A DNA stretch of 64,000 nucleotides from Polytrichum commune (lineage: Eukaryota; Streptophyta; Polytrichopsida; Polytrichales; Polytrichaceae): NCBI GenBank assembly GCA_950295325.1, contig OX485803.1, positions 56,497,554 to 56,561,553 on the forward strand, given 5' to 3'. Below the pieces are notes generated by a model. That model made no database searches. It worked only from the letters and a program-made list of their open reading frames with translations, and was not told the DNA's origin. Both the position numbers and the translations under genes were made by a program. Of the stretch, positions 1-13,732 are shown piece after piece (within the stretch, counting starts at the first letter, position 1; each line of letters starts with the position of its first letter).

Positions 1-185
1 TGGCATGAGGCAAACAACCTTCGAAGTCTCCAACCACTCTACTGTGTCTTCCTCAAAGGCAAAGCCTAATCCTCCGAGTCTACCACAATGAGGTTGCCAA
101 AAGTTGTAGTGCACCATCAATCATCTACAAAAGGATGTTGTAGCAAAAGGGCAATTAATAGAAGGTTGGCATATTGGACACTACT

Positions 186-1100
186 CCCGGGGGGAGGGCA
201 CTCGCAAATTTTTATTAAACCATGTGAGAAAGAATGTAGGGTATTTTTTATTCATTTGTGATAAAATTTATACAATTCTTCGATATAATGAAGCACCTCT
301 TCAATTACAAAGTTGTGTGTATAAAAAAATAAGGGTACCATATAATGCATCAGTTTATCTAATTCTTTCAATCTAAAATAGGGTTGGGAATAGTAGGTAG
401 AGAAAAATATATTGAGGTAGAGGTATATAATGCATTTTATGGTGGTCAATGGATGAAAAACTATCCATTTTCAATCCAAATTCCCGAATGAAAAATATGG
501 ATGACAAGGGTTTTGGTGTTCTTTGCTTTGTGCGTTGTATCTTTGATTTTTGCCTAGGGTTGCTTGCGCCAATGCAGCGCTGCTTGTGAGGCAGGACTTG
601 GTGTTGAAGTTCTTGACGTGCATTTTGTGGTTGTGTGCGGTTTTCGGAGTTCTAGTAGTAGAATCTTGTCTTCATTCGTTTTATTTTGGTGCTTCTCTCA
701 AGTTTACTTGCTTCAAATTTGTTTGATTTGAACATTGTTTGATGTATGTTTTGGAACAATAGGAGGTCCTAATAATGCTTCAAGTTTTTATGTTTTGGTA
801 CATTGTTTGATGTCTTCAATCTAGACATGGTTTATTGAATTTTCACTACAAACTTTCAAGAGTCCTATGAGTTGTCATTCATGGGGTCAAATATAAAAAT
901 TATAAGAAACATAGGGTACTAGAAACTAGTTTAGTTGCGACTTTATAAATACAAATAGGGTCATCTAAAATGACAAAATTTAGATTTATCTGTACTGATA
1001 GGGTGTAAAGAATTTCAATTTCTTACATAAATAGCCCCATGATAAATACCCTTCCGTCGCAGATGGGTTATTAAATACATGTATGAGTGCCCTCCCCGGG
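186..1100. mobile_element. non-autonomous TIR element with 8-bp TSD (hAT-like)
   Basis: The ends are inverted repeats: CCCGGGGGGAGGGCACTC on the left and GAGTGCCCTCCCCGGG on the right. The 8-bp sequence ACACTACT flanks it on both sides (178-185 and 1101-1108). The interior is AT-rich with no transposase-like frame. An 8-bp duplication fits the hAT superfamily; assignment beyond that is inference. The element at 5525-6317 has similar GC-rich ends. Confidence 0.75.
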
Positions 1101-1108
1101 ACACTACT

Positions 1109-4100
1109 AGCAAGACAAGTAAGAGCAATAACAAAATTGATGAAGAATGAACCACAAGCCACCTTAATTCTCATAATTCCATGGCTTGAAAACTAGGTTT
1201 TTACATTTAGAGAATTGAATATACTCATTCAAAAATACTTGCAAAAATAACACCATGATGAAATAATGAGAATCTTGGTTTAGATTTTGACATTTGCAGA
1301 CACTGTATAGAGTAGCAACCTCACGGAAACCTCCATCTAGGCACATGCAAAAAATAGACAAGTCGTATCAAATAGATCATTTCTATTATATATTTGACAT
1401 ACATCACAATTGCATACAATCATTCCAAATCTAAGCTGGTACATCATTAAGAAAAACATTCGAACTTAAACATAGCTCAAGTTAATCGGCTACAGTCGGG
1501 CACACATTTCTTGACCAATTGCAAATGGATTGAAGAAGAGCTTCGTAGCTAGTTGTACTCAAATCTATGAAAGATTGCTCATAGCCTAGGTACTTCATCT
1601 TCAACAAAGTCTTAAGCCACTCTAGTTATAAAGCACAAAATAGGCCATAGCTTGGAAATATACCAGGAATGACAATGTCACCAAGACCTAGCATTAAAAA
1701 CGGTCTTGTTAAATCTCATGTTATAAAGATGAGTTGAAGAGTCCATAATCAGTAGATCATGAATGCTTATGATGGCATCGTAACCTTGATAACAACAACA
1801 CTGATGCAGTAGGAAACTGAAAGACCTAGCCATATTGAAAATCCTTTGACACTTCCAGTCAATTATGAATCTTTGAGGTGATCCTCCGAGCCCCCTTGCG
1901 GTTTAGCAACCCCATGTTATAATTGCTTCTAGGGAAATTTTCCTTTTGGGTTAAAAGCAATGGGATATGTTAAGGATAATAACATCATTGCTTGGACGGG
2001 AACATCTTCGTCTACAAATATCTGACTAGGCAACTTATCTCTTGCTCTATCTGTTTGCAAGTTTTGACACTAGTGTGCACTACTCTTTAACCAAGTGCTA
2101 CACCTATACCTTGAGGAAGCCAAATGGTGGTTGTCGCACTGAAAAACATCTCGCTAGGGATGGGAATATCAACCTTTATAAAGCAAGTTCATATATTTTC
2201 ACCCAGGGAACTTGTATACTCGAAGGCCATCACTAGTCTAGAGTATGTACAACTTAGTTCTATGCCCATAAAAGTGACGTGATCAATAATTTGTTGGTCT
2301 ATGGTACTGACAAAAGTTTGTAACTAGTATCGAAGCAAATTTCATTTGTTATCTAGCGGAGAGATTAGTTCCTAGATCAACTTCTTGATGTCTAGGAATT
2401 TGGGTAAAAAGCACATATTGTCCTAGTATGTTGTATGCTTGTGTGCTAGATAAGTGACAAAGTTTGAGGGACTACATAGAATGCATTGTAGCATTGGTGG
2501 GTCTAGTGTACTTATGATTCATAATTCCCGCCAAAGATGAGATCGGGAGTGGTACATATTGGAATGTGCGAAAAGAAAGAGTTTTGCTCATATAGGTTTT
2601 GAAGAATCTCAAATCCAAACCATAGGTAGTCAATCACTATGGGAGATTGAGGAGGATGTGTGCCATGTGGGGGAAGTTGAGGAGATGAAGAGGAGTTACT
2701 ATGTGGGAAGGGGGGTAAACGAGTTGGGGGGGGGGGGGAGGGGGATTAAAGCAAGTGATATTGTACTAAAGGGGTGTGGAGTGGAGATGGGGAGAAGTTA
2801 GAAGTTACTTCATTGGTGTTGAGTGGGGTTTCGGCATCCAACTCTCACTCGAATCCACGCGCTCGTCTACCTCCAAAGATGAACTAAGGAATGGCATGTC
2901 GTTTGTTGTTAAAAGTTGTGGTGCAGAAGGAGCATGTGTCTAATAAAGGGGTTAATGGAGAGTGTTGAGGATGCACTAGGACAAATTGGGTTTGGGTAAT
3001 AACTATGCCGGATGAAAAGGGTTGGAAAAACTTGGGGGAATGTTGAAGGGTGCACCATTTGCCTCATGGTGGCGAGGGGTGGAGGAAGTTGGAGCAACAT
3101 ATGTGAGTTGTTTAGCCGAGCCACTATAAGAACTATCCAAAGTTCTACTCAATGAGGTGTGTCCAGAATGGACCGAAACAAGTAAGTGTGATATTGTGGA
3201 ATTGTTTATATTAGTGTTTGTGTGAGGCTTCATTGAGGAGACTATGGGTTAGTATATAGATTAGTGATGTAGATGGCTTGAATGGTGTACCATAATGGAG
3301 AGAAGGATGACAATGTTGTGGAGTGGTCAGGAAGAGCAAGTTGAAAATGAGGATAGGCATTGTGTGAAAAAATAAGTGATGAGTGTGAGAAGGATAGGAT
3401 TTGCTAAGAGACACATGTGGGCTATGTAGTTGAGGTAAAAAAAGGTGGGTTGGCCTGATTGTAGTTGAGTTAAGATTTTAAAGTAATAGATTGATTCCAG
3501 AGGGATGAGAGAGATGCATGAGGATGTAATATGGATTGGTGTTGGTGGTCAAAGACTTGGGCACCATCATTTAGAGTAGTTTGCCAACGGGAGGCGGTGC
3601 CAATAATAGCAAAGGGAAAGGCACAAGGATAGGGGTGGGTGGGGAGAATGGGAGGTGTGCATGTCTTCACACAAACAACGTGGGCGGAGTAGATTAGCAA
3701 TAAGAGGAGGCAAAGAGGGTGAAGCCATGTGTGTTGAGATTGTTGAGGTGTTCTGGGGTGGTGGAGGGAAGTCTATAAACCATGGATTTGCAACATTGTA
3801 ATGTATGCTAGAAGAAATGAAGAAGGCCTTCTAATGTTGTGCCATTGCGATGAAATGCTCACTTGTGCGTGAATTGTCGAGGGCGCAAGCAAATGTGTCA
3901 GTTGCAATGCGTCTTGGAGAGAGTATATTGACAATGCAGGAGGCACGGTGTGTTGTAGAGAATTGGTGCCTAAGAGTGCTTGCAAAATCTTTTGTTGCGT
4001 CACAGCTGAGTTGTTTCTAGGGAGAGCAAAGCACTATGGATTAGTGAAGTTGCGTGCTCTTGGGTTTGCATCTAAATTGGGTGAAACTTATATGAGTGTG

Positions 4101-5516
4101 TGCTCCTTGTCAACACGGTATTGTGCAGTGCATCGATGCTTGAGAACAAATGCTTCAAAGATGGTTGTAGCAGGGTGTCACCTTTTCCAAAAATCATGAA
4201 GCCTCAACCTTTATCCCCATGAACCTCCCGTCTCCTAGCATCTTCGGATATTGATAACTACTCTACACTCAATCCACTTACTCATGCATGATCTTCTAAT
4301 TCCACCTAGTCATCAATTTATCTTTACAACAAAAGATACTTCTCACTTATTTGTCTTCGAAGCAAAACCAAAAGAGGTTTTTTTCAAAAATGCAGTTAAA
4401 TAATATTAAACAATTACAAAGGATGCCTCCCTCCCCGAGTCACCTATAGTCACATTAAGTTGGACAAAAGTAGTGACATCATGCTAAACTCATTGGGTGC
4501 AGGACTGCAGGCCACCTACCCTTCACTTTTGTGGAGCATGTTCAAAGTTGAAAGCAGTGGTTGCAGGGCTCAGGGAGAACCAGCGGTTAGTAGCAGATGA
4601 AATAACCACCGGTTGAGTTTGAGAAATAACCACCTGTTGAAGTTGGAGACTTCAGGAGGATTACCGATCATTTTAGAGGAATCTATGGAAGAATATACCT
4701 CACATGAATGAAAGCAAAACCGGAAGATAATGTCAACATGTAACCAGTTGGATTTAGAATCACTAGGATCTTGACTGACTATACATGCCCAAAAACTTCC
4801 CGGGCACGGAGTGGTTGAACTTTGAAGTTCCTCAATTAATTGGAACTCTCACTGCACACAACAAAACCATGGTCTAAGTTATCATTTGACTCAACTCCCA
4901 TCAATGACAAGAGCCAAAACGAGGTCCAACTTATCACCTTGGGTTGTACGGTGTGCCAGGGTCCTTCCTTGACAAGCTCGACATTAATTGAATTATTTTG
5001 ATATGTTAGAAATTTATTTGATTCACAAATATACTTGTAGACAAATAGCTAGAATATAGTAGAACATGTACATAATTTTGTCAAAATATGTAAATGATCA
5101 ACAACCCTTTAGTAAACCTGCCACAATTGTAATTGAACTAAGGTGGAGATTAGTCTTCAAGAAACCCAAGGTATGTTCTTACAAGTCATGCATTATATTG
5201 AATATTCAAATTTCAACAATTCTTACTGAGACTATCAATGACCCATCTTCAACAATACATGCTATAAGATCTATTATGTAATTGATTCCACGATTGGGGT
5301 ATTATGTGAATTTGGAGCTATGATATTATATATTCACTTCCAAAATTCAGCCTTGTAGTGTGTACATTATGGGGACACTAGATACTCAAAATAACGACAG
5401 AGAATATTTGATTTGAAAAGTGTGCCATGGTCCAAAAAAGTGACGAGTACCTTGGGTGACATCCTAGTACAAGTGCTCTAGTTCTTGTATGACACTCAAT
5501 GGTGTCATCAAGAGAC
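1109..5516. other. AT-rich intergenic DNA, no gene recognised
   Basis: I see no convincing coding exon, RNA gene or bounded element here. The short open frames are interrupted and have no family signature. Purine-rich low-complexity DNA runs from about 2550 to 3800, with a homopolymeric G run near 2728-2738. A CTCCCCGAGTCACC string near 4431 resembles an end of the 5525-6317 element, but I could not find its partner. Confidence 0.5.
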
Positions 5517-5524
5517 TAGAATCC

Positions 5525-6317
5525 CTCGGGGCGATCACATCCCCTTCCGTTTTGTAACCACGTGCGATAATGGGGTATTTAATGGGGGGATATTTATGCA
5601 CCTCTCAATATTTTTTCCTGCCCTATTTGTAGATATAAAGCTATTTTGACATATTTTTTAGCACCCTATATTTATTTGTAATTATTTAGAGAGGCTAATT
5701 TTTTGGCACCATATATTTTTTATAAATCATACAAGTACCAAATAGTGGACGGAATACTGTAGCATTGCAAAATCGACTATGTGAGCAACAAACATTCCAT
5801 ACCATCCATCTTGTTCTTCAATTGACTTTAATTAGTTATACCAATCCTAAACCATTCAAAGTACCATTCAAAACACAACCAATAGCATTTGGGTACTAGT
5901 TAAAAGGTTACCAATAAACATCGAGATAACAAAATATACAAGCTAACAAGTTGGAAACACGGATAGAACAAAACAAGAATTACAATCAGTTATGACAAGA
6001 CATAGAATTTTGCACAACTACCTACTCCCCAAAAAAATTGCATTCAAATACATGAAAGCGAAATACAAAAGTCATTATTGTATTGATCCTACTACATACT
6101 TTTAGGGGGATCCAATATCTATAACCTTATTTTTTTTCTACTGATTACAAAAATGAAGGAATTATTCACCACCCTATTTTACATATAATCATGTAGGGGA
6201 CATATTTCCAAAGCTATGGTAGATCTACAAATTTATAATTTTTACCCTTAACGAATTAAATTGATCTTATTTTTTAACTCACGCGGTTTTTAAAATTCTG
6301 ATAGTCACCTCCCCGAG
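5525..6317. mobile_element. non-autonomous TIR element with 8-bp TSD (hAT-like)
   Basis: The left end reads CTCGGGGCGATCAC and the right end GTCACCTCCCCGAG, an imperfect inverted pair. The 8-bp sequence TAGAATCC flanks it (5517-5524 and 6318-6325). The interior is AT-rich and non-coding. Length (793 bp), end composition and TSD size match the element at 186-1100, so the two are probably one group. Confidence 0.7.
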
Positions 6318-6325
6318 TAGAATCC

Positions 6326-7508
6326 TCATGTGCATTCAAGAGATATTGTTTTGAGTTTCTACATGCATTGAGGAAATTCAATAATTTTAAACAATTTTCT
6401 TCACGATCCACCTGCACCAATGCAAGCTAAACAATTCTCTGCAAAGAGGTTAGAATATGGAATTATAGGTGCAGCAATAATTTTTTCATTTTAAACAATA
6501 ATGATTGATAACATCAATAATTATGGTAATGTAATATAAAATTTCCACATAAATTTGTCCAAAAAGGAACTCAAATCATTTGCATGGAAGATGTGTTACA
6601 TAAGCCGTGAGGCGTACATGACATCCCTAGTAGACACAAAAGTCTAAGAATGACACTAAAAGGATCATCTATGTAGAAACATTTAGGAACCTTCACGAGA
6701 AGTTGACTCATATTGACTCATATTGACCTAGGTTGACCCCCATGGTTTCCCTCCTTTTTTGCCCCCTACCCTCTCCTTCCTACCTCCAGGCATGAATACC
6801 TTCTTGATCTACATAACATTAGGTGCATGTAGAAAGCTTGATTCTTCAAATAATTATTTTCTTTTTTTAAAATACATAAATTTGATGAGACAAATGAAAC
6901 TCCTTGAATGTCATTGCCAAAATACATACACCACGACATGAAAACAAGAGCGGACAACTCTCGTGAGTTGTGCACAGTGAAACCAAACAACCCATTGAAG
7001 CGTGAGATCCTAAGCATGATGAACTTAGCCGACACCACACGCTTTCATATGCCAAGACATTCTAATTTCTCACAAGGACTTGAACAAGAAGGCATAATTG
7101 AGCTTATATACATGTATCTTCACATGTGAATGAGTGCTCAAGGGACTTCTATGTATTTTCCAAGATAGTATCGCAAAGCCCACTCGATATGTATGGAGTA
7201 GATTTATCGCAAAATGGAGGTAAATATACGACATCATCTAATAGGACACAAGGGTTCCCGCATGAAAATTAATAGGTCATCTCAAAACTAGGAACTCTCA
7301 TGCGAAGGTCGGACTTGAACTTGACTGAACCAGGCCCCCTTCCGTACTGACAATAGAAATGTCTCGATCTACACAATATAAAGTACATGCATGGTTGGAA
7401 GTGTGCAGATAAATCTTCCCATGCAATGCTCAGTGCTCACAAAACGCCATTAATTTCATTCTACAGCTGAGCTCCTTCTGCTGCAGGCTCTGATTTCTGA
7501 CAAGAACC
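6326..7508. other. upstream region of the dirigent-like gene
   Basis: No exon is recognisable here. The last 150 bp should hold the core promoter of the gene at 7509. The rest is AT-rich with a few short chance frames. Confidence 0.45.
7374..7382 (+). promoter_or_regulatory. possible TATA box of the dirigent-like gene
   Basis: ACAATATAAAG lies about 130 bases before the ATG at 7509, a distance that allows a plausible plant 5' leader. This is a motif match only. Confidence 0.3.
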
Positions 7509-8117
7509 ATGGCAATGTCACATGGAGATTACTCTGCAGTTGGATCAGCTCGTGTGGTACTCGGCAGGAACAGTTCATTGCTGCTCCTCACCATCATGAT
7601 GTTGGTGGCTTTGAGCTCTTGCGTTAGTCCTGCAACCTGTGCTCAGGGCACCCGAAGAAATCTAAGGTCGACAAAGACGAGGAATTCGAAGCCTAGCAAT
7701 CTCACAATTTATGCTCAGGGAAGCACCTCCATGGTTGATGGAGTACTCGAATTCTCAGCCATCCTCGACCCCTACAACGAGACCATCGGCCTGCTCAGCC
7801 AGAACTTGACGGACGGGGCAGACGCGACGACCTCCGAGCGCCTGGGCATGCAGTATGGGTCGGGGACCTCCACGAACAAGAAGGATGTGTATGGCGCCCT
7901 GTTCTCATACTTGATGCTCGACAACCACATCGACACAGACGAGTATTCGGGCACCTTCCTCATCCAGGGCACTGTGAACGAGTCGAGCCCTAGTAGGGTG
8001 TTGTCGATCATCGGAGGCACGGGTGACTTCTTCCTTGCACGAGGCTATGCCATCTCGACCACGCCCGATGGCGCAGCCGGGACCTTCCGCTACGAGTGTC
8101 ACTTCGACTACAATTAA
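7509..8117 (+). CDS. secreted dirigent-like protein (intronless)
   Basis: A 202-residue protein. The start context (AACCATGG) is good for a plant. Residues 22-45 form a hydrophobic stretch ending TCA before Q46, so a secretory signal peptide cleaved near 45/46 is likely. The rest matches the dirigent beta-barrel layout: a strand near LTIYAQG, the YGSGTSTN/DVYGALFSYLMLD segment, YSGTFLIQGTV, and the family hallmark IIGGTGDFFLARGYA (about residues 164-178). Several N-x-S/T sites (NLT, NET, NES) fit secretion. Dirigent proteins guide stereospecific phenoxy-radical coupling in the apoplast, or act as barrel enzymes or binding proteins; the substrate here cannot be read. The coding part is clearly more GC-rich than its flanks, and the length is typical or slightly long because of the N-terminus. 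An allene-oxide-cyclase-like barrel is the main alternative. Confidence 0.85.
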   Translation: MAMSHGDYSAVGSARVVLGRNSSLLLLTIMMLVALSSCVSPATCAQGTRRNLRSTKTRNSKPSNLTIYAQGSTSMVDGVLEFSAILDPYNETIGLLSQNLTDGADATTSERLGMQYGSGTSTNKKDVYGALFSYLMLDNHIDTDEYSGTFLIQGTVNESSPSRVLSIIGGTGDFFLARGYAISTTPDGAAGTFRYECHFDYN

Positions 8118-10006
8118 TTCAACTTGTCAAGCTCATCGTTCACGACGGTGGTGGTGATGATGATGATAATGAAGCTCGACAATGGACTAGTGCATAGCCA
8201 TCGAGAGAAAGCAGCAGTCGTCCACCTTCTCAAGCCGTTATTGATCATCATTGGTATGCTCATGGATGTAAACTATAGGTTATGAATGGAATGTCTGTAT
8301 GGGTAGAAAACGCAAGAGAATTGTTGGAAGTGCCCTCCACTTGGATGAGCGATCATTTATAGATAGATAGAAACGACAACCCTACATAACAAGCAAACAT
8401 GAAGGGTCTCTTCGCATGAGGGCCACTGCACCTATATATCGGTGGTGGACGAAGCTCGACTATATAGAACTGTTGATGCTTATATCGCTTGACTTGCGAA
8501 TTCATATTGATTTCAAAGTGACTCAAAATGAGCTCATGATGGTGATCGATGGAGCTCGACTTAGTACTAGTGTTACATTTATGAGTACAGTACTTGCAAA
8601 TTCCATTGCAAAACCTTCTAACCACCTGCTGGCAAGTAGTGTTAGAAATTACAGGGGTTGTGTCCTGTCTAATTCCTGTATGAGGTGCACTTAGAGTCTA
8701 GTTAATCAGTTATGCCACAAGATGATGAAGCTCAAGTAGCTGTTGCTATGATCAGTACAAAGTGCAAAATCTATTGCACGTTTAACTTTCAAAAACCGTT
8801 GGCCATTAGTGAGCGCCGGTACAAATAAAGGGGTATGATCTGCAACACATAATGCTCCTGGGTCAGCTGAACAACCACATCAAGAGGGGCAAGGACTTGG
8901 GCGAAGCTCAATGGTTGCTTGTATGATATTCAGTCAGATTTTGAGATATTGGAACAGAGTTTGAAACTCGTTAATTATTTGCTAAATTTTGATCTTAGAC
9001 AGTGTTGATGAGTGGCCAGGGATGGCTGGCCAGATGATGTACTAGGTAGCTATCTGTAGATTATGTGGGGCTACCTTGTCATGATGCGGATCATTTACAT
9101 TGTTAGAATTCATGTCCATGGACGTTGTACATGAAAAGTACTCTCCTTAAACCCTCGATGCCCTGTATTCTGGACTTCAAGGTGTTACTCATATGGAGAT
9201 GATTGAGGTTACTTTCGGTAATTTTGTGCTGATGATGTCAAAAATGATCGCTTCTAGATGTAACTGAATTATCAGTTCCATTAGACTTCTAATTGGAAGT
9301 TGACCAATACACGTACATTATAAGAAAATTTACATTTGGCTTCACCTCATACAAATGATTGGATTGAAGTATATGACACCATACAATATTTGATTACCAT
9401 TGTTGGGTATATGTGCTTCTTCACATCCTCTTGGTAACATTTTGTGCTATATATATTGTCTCAATTTCTTAGGCCAGTTGATACATGGCTTTTATATAAA
9501 CCGACTTTAATATTTGTTGGGGGCTTGTACAAATTGTCATGTAGACCATGTAATATTGGTAGCTTGAAACCTAAATGATAAGTTGGATCAATACAACTTG
9601 TGTGCACCATAACAGGTTGTGTGATTCCATTGTGTGCACCCTAGAGAGCTACCACAGGACTACCCCTTGCTCAGTTTGGGTCTCAATGGTCTCTCTCGGT
9701 TTGGCAATAACATTAAAGTGTTGAACCTTAATAATAGGGGTTAAAGGCCTGTCAAAAAACATTCATTGGACTCTTTCACAACGTCATAGCATTAAGCTAA
9801 TTTTGTGTCCATAAGGTTGTTAGGTTTTTGACATGACTAAATATTGGTGCTTTGTGCTCTGGAAATATTTACAATGTCTTTGAAGGCCTTCAAATTGCAT
9901 CAACGTACCTACCATTAGTATTGTTTTTCCTTTCCTAAAATTATCAAGTTGCTAATTCATTGAATATCACCACAATAGAAAAAGACATATTGAGTCTCAT
10001 AAACAA
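8118..10006. other. 3' flank of the dirigent gene, no further gene
   Basis: No exon is recognised. About 8185-8365 resembles the repeat units at 19000-19410; they share GTGCCCTCCA and GGATGAGCGA strings and GTAGAAAACGCAAGAG-like text. The dirigent 3' UTR may therefore run into an old dispersed repeat. The rest is AT-rich and featureless. Confidence 0.45.
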
Positions 10007-10884
10007 TGTCGCAACCCTTGCTAGCTCCCTTAACAATCTTGCCAATTTTCGTTTCTAGCAAAGGTTACGAGCGCTAACCCTTCGCATACCGCCATGCTAA
10101 TGGTTAGCTCCTCCTACCCCGGACCTTATAGTTCATAAGAGAGAACCAACCCTCCTACTTTGCTTTTGGGACTCACCCCTTAATCGGTAACCCATTTCTT
10201 CGATGTGGACTTCCATCCATGGAAGTCCAATCCTATGTTGATCATTGTGTTGCCAGAGCAACATTACAACAACCCGAAGCGTACTAGGCAACTATGGCCT
10301 CACAATGGCCAAAGCCCATGGAGGCCTTGCCGTTCGGCCTCGGTTGGGTGAGGCCACACCACCTCACCCATATAAGCCTCTAGGACTCTACGCGGGGCCC
10401 CTACCCCACCGTCAAGAGACCTCTTATCTCTCTACCAAGAGTTGGGGCCAAGTAGACATTTTCCCTTAGTTGCTGGGCCTAGAAGCCCCCAGCAGCTTCA
10501 GACCATCATAACTTCCTTGTATGATGTTTGATGCACCAAGTGACCACTCCATCTTCATCTACGCCTCACGTAGATGCCGATGGACTCCTCACTTGGCCCA
10601 TCAGGCAAGTATTGAGGAAGTTATGCCTGTTTGAACCTTGGCAGTCCCGGGAATCATTCCCAGGCACTGCTGCACCAGGGCGCTGTCCCGGGACAGTGCC
10701 CCACTCAAATTGCCATAACTCCTAGCTCACACCTCCTATTGAGGTGTTCTTGAGCATTCTAGAATTGCCCTACCCTCGTGCCTCCCAGTCTCCGTGGGTG
10801 GGAGGCGTTCCCAACGCCCGAGGACCTCACCCACACTAGGATCACTTGGGCCTTCTCACACACACACACACACACACACACACA
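10007..10884 (+). repeat. RepA dispersed repeat, copy 1 (truncated), ending in (CA)n
   Basis: It starts TGTCGCAACCCTTGCTAG and can be followed, with many substitutions, alongside the copies at 45675 and 51103. All three share the path CCATGGAAGTCCA, CATATAAGCCTCTAGGA, GCCCCACTCAAATTGCC and ACCCACACTAGGATCACTTGGGCC. This copy stops in a (CA)n run at 10857-10884 and lacks the distal block of the other two. Chance frames inside (for example 10245-10469) are not supported as genes. Confidence 0.75.
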
Positions 10885-13732
10885 AGAAAAGGGTGTAAGT
10901 TAGAAATCAACATGTCCATGGGTGCATTTCCTATCCCATATTCCAATGGAATGTCATGCTTGTTTTTGGGGTGCAAATTAATGCAGATCTAATAAATTGT
11001 TTTTGAATGAAAGTCCTCCCATGTTGAGCATTCTTCAACTAACTCCATGTAATACTACATACAGTAATCAAAGACTTTTTAACAATTTTGAGACTATTCA
11101 AGGACGTGGTTTTCAAATTTGGACCAATGCTAACAACATTAAAATCCCATATGTATAATTTTAGATACAATTATTAGACATAAATGCATCAAAGTGAACA
11201 AAAAAAAACCATACCTGAAAACATTTGCTTATCAAATGAAAAACCGTTGCCAATGAAAGGGAAGATGTGGAGAATGATTGGAAATTGAGTCTATTCAATG
11301 GGTTTGAAATACAAATATAATGGAAACATCATTAATGTTTTGAAGACCTTCAAACGTAATCGATAACCAAGCACTACGTTCTACCCCTATACGCATTTAG
11401 GGAGTCCGTAGACGTTTCTAGTCCCACTAGTATGTCCCACTAGTATGTCCCACTATTTTTTTTTCACAACCGTGTCTTTATCATTTATGACGGCTTCTCT
11501 CTCTTATGCTTCAATGGCATCCATGGCTTTGAAAATCTCAGGCCCATGGCTATAGCCATGTTTGTTGACTGGCCCAGAATATGTATTGTTCTTCCATATA
11601 TCCCAATGTGCTCCCAAATTGTACGACTTCGTATTGTAAATGGAATACGAGGGCATCAACGAAAGCAAACGTCCTGTACTTCTCCAAAGGGCCAAACAAC
11701 GATCGGACTTGGTAGAGCTGGCCTTGAGGGCGTGCCTATCCAATGAAGAAGTTGAGGAGGGTTGGCCATCAAGCGAGAGCGGAGCGACTTGTGAAACAAT
11801 ATCATAGGAAGAATGAAGTGGGAAATTAATTGAAGGGCCCACGACGAGCAAAGCCATTGTCCCTCGAGGGTGACACAAGTTAGTTCGTATGTGGTATGAA
11901 GAGTCCACCCCTAGAAGAATAACTACCTTCTCATCTTCATTTCCTGGTTAGCTCTTATAGCTTTTCTATTCTTGAGGCGGTCTTCCTCGCTCCTAGACGA
12001 CTTGAAGACTAAAGCATGTAGGCATCTACCCAACTACATCCGCAAGGTGGAATGTGTGATGGATGAGCGTACCTTGGCATTGTGGTGGATTTCAATATTG
12101 ATGAACATGCATTTGGTTGGGCCATGTGATTGTTTGGGTGGCACCTCAAAAATATGTCATAAGACATTTGCTATTCTCATGGTGGTTTTCTCGTCCACAA
12201 ACTTCACATGTATGCATTTTTTTATTTTTTTATTTTTATAAACTTTTTGTTCCAAAGGTTGAGATACACCAAGTATCTTGGTTGGTACCTATGGCTTGAC
12301 AAGTGTGGTAGTGTCTTAAGCCCAAACTGATGTTAGGGCCACACTAGTCATTGTCATTTGGCAAGTGGCAACAAAAGTTGCATGTTGTCCTTGATGGTGG
12401 TTTCACTAACCATCGATATGTTAGGGGAGCATCCCCTGAGAGTTATTTTAGTTTGATTACATTGACTGATTCTAATTCATCTAAGGGCTATTGCACTCTA
12501 CACAACTCCACACAATCCACAATGAGTCTTATCGAACTCCAACAAATTACTAACTTACTTGAGTTCAAACTTAGAGCTCTCAAGTTCAGATAATAGAAGC
12601 TTGATAATTTTTCTTCCTTTTTATAAGGTGGATGTGTGTTATTCGGATACCTTTCTAAATGCACCATTTTCTCGTAGGATAAGAAGCATGCAATTAGTAC
12701 AAGATAATTAACAAATTCATATCTTGCATGTGTTCATTTGTATTGTGATTTTCAAACCTCATACAAAATTCATATTCACTATCAAAGTGAAGATTATCAT
12801 GGTCATTAAGTGGTCACATAGATCCCCCCCCCCCCTCAATTATATTGATTATCGACCAAGAACGGTTAACATATTTTGAACATGTTGTCCAATCTCTTTT
12901 AATCCAATAGTTATTTGGTGTACGTTGTTAGATATACACCTAAATACATATCACTCAAACATATATGTCCATGCTATTGCTATGTTGGATTTGCGCACAT
13001 CTACCTTAGTTCCATATTTTATAACTAGAGTGTAGAGATTCCAACGCACACTTAGCAACAACTAGGCCTTATTGGTTAAATATGAGAATGGACCCCTTGG
13101 AATTTTTTTTTGTTGACTTTGCCACTTCTTGCCGAAGGCGAGAACTTGATTATGGTTACCAATTCTCTTCTACATATGTTTTTGTTTATGTGCACTATTG
13201 CCGGCAATCGGAGGGTGAATGGGCATGAGTGGTGGAACCTCCCATGATCCGTTCACAATTGGCATGTGTTGCAAAACAATAGGTGACATTTCAATGGTGA
13301 TGCTAGAGACTTCTTTATGGTTTATAGAACTTCAAGTGCCCTATCAATTTCTTGCAACTTTTCATAACACACTATTTTATAAGCACATGAAAACCATGAA
13401 CAATTTGATACTTAAAAAAAGGTTCAAAAAATGATTTATAAGACGTTTCTAGATAACTTCCATATAAATGTTGTAAAGTTCATTTTAATCACCAACTGTA
13501 TAGATTCGTGTACCAAATTTTTATTATAAGGTTTTTCTTTCAAAGAGAGGAACATACTTTTTTTTTTATAATAGATTTAAAAATTGCTCACAATCCTCAA
13601 GCATTCAGGGGTTGATGAGGACAAGAATCTTCCTTTTCCCTAGTGAATAAAATACCCACATGAGCTTTGCAAATTATGAGGAAAGTGGCTACAGCCTCGA
13701 TTTGGATTGGTAAGTTAACCATCTCATACTTA
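10885..13732. other. intergenic DNA, no gene recognised
   Basis: AT-rich sequence with short chance frames. The largest (11504-11908, minus, 134 codons) has no family signature. A poly-C run at about 12824-12837 begins a stretch that weakly resembles about 22930-23070 in TRAPPC5 intron 7, suggesting an old shared repeat. A three-fold TCCCACTAGTATG-like mini-repeat lies near 11420-11455. Confidence 0.4.

Noticed and set aside
11504-11908. 134-codon minus-strand frame
   Set aside because: No recognisable motif and no neighbouring exon; probably chance.
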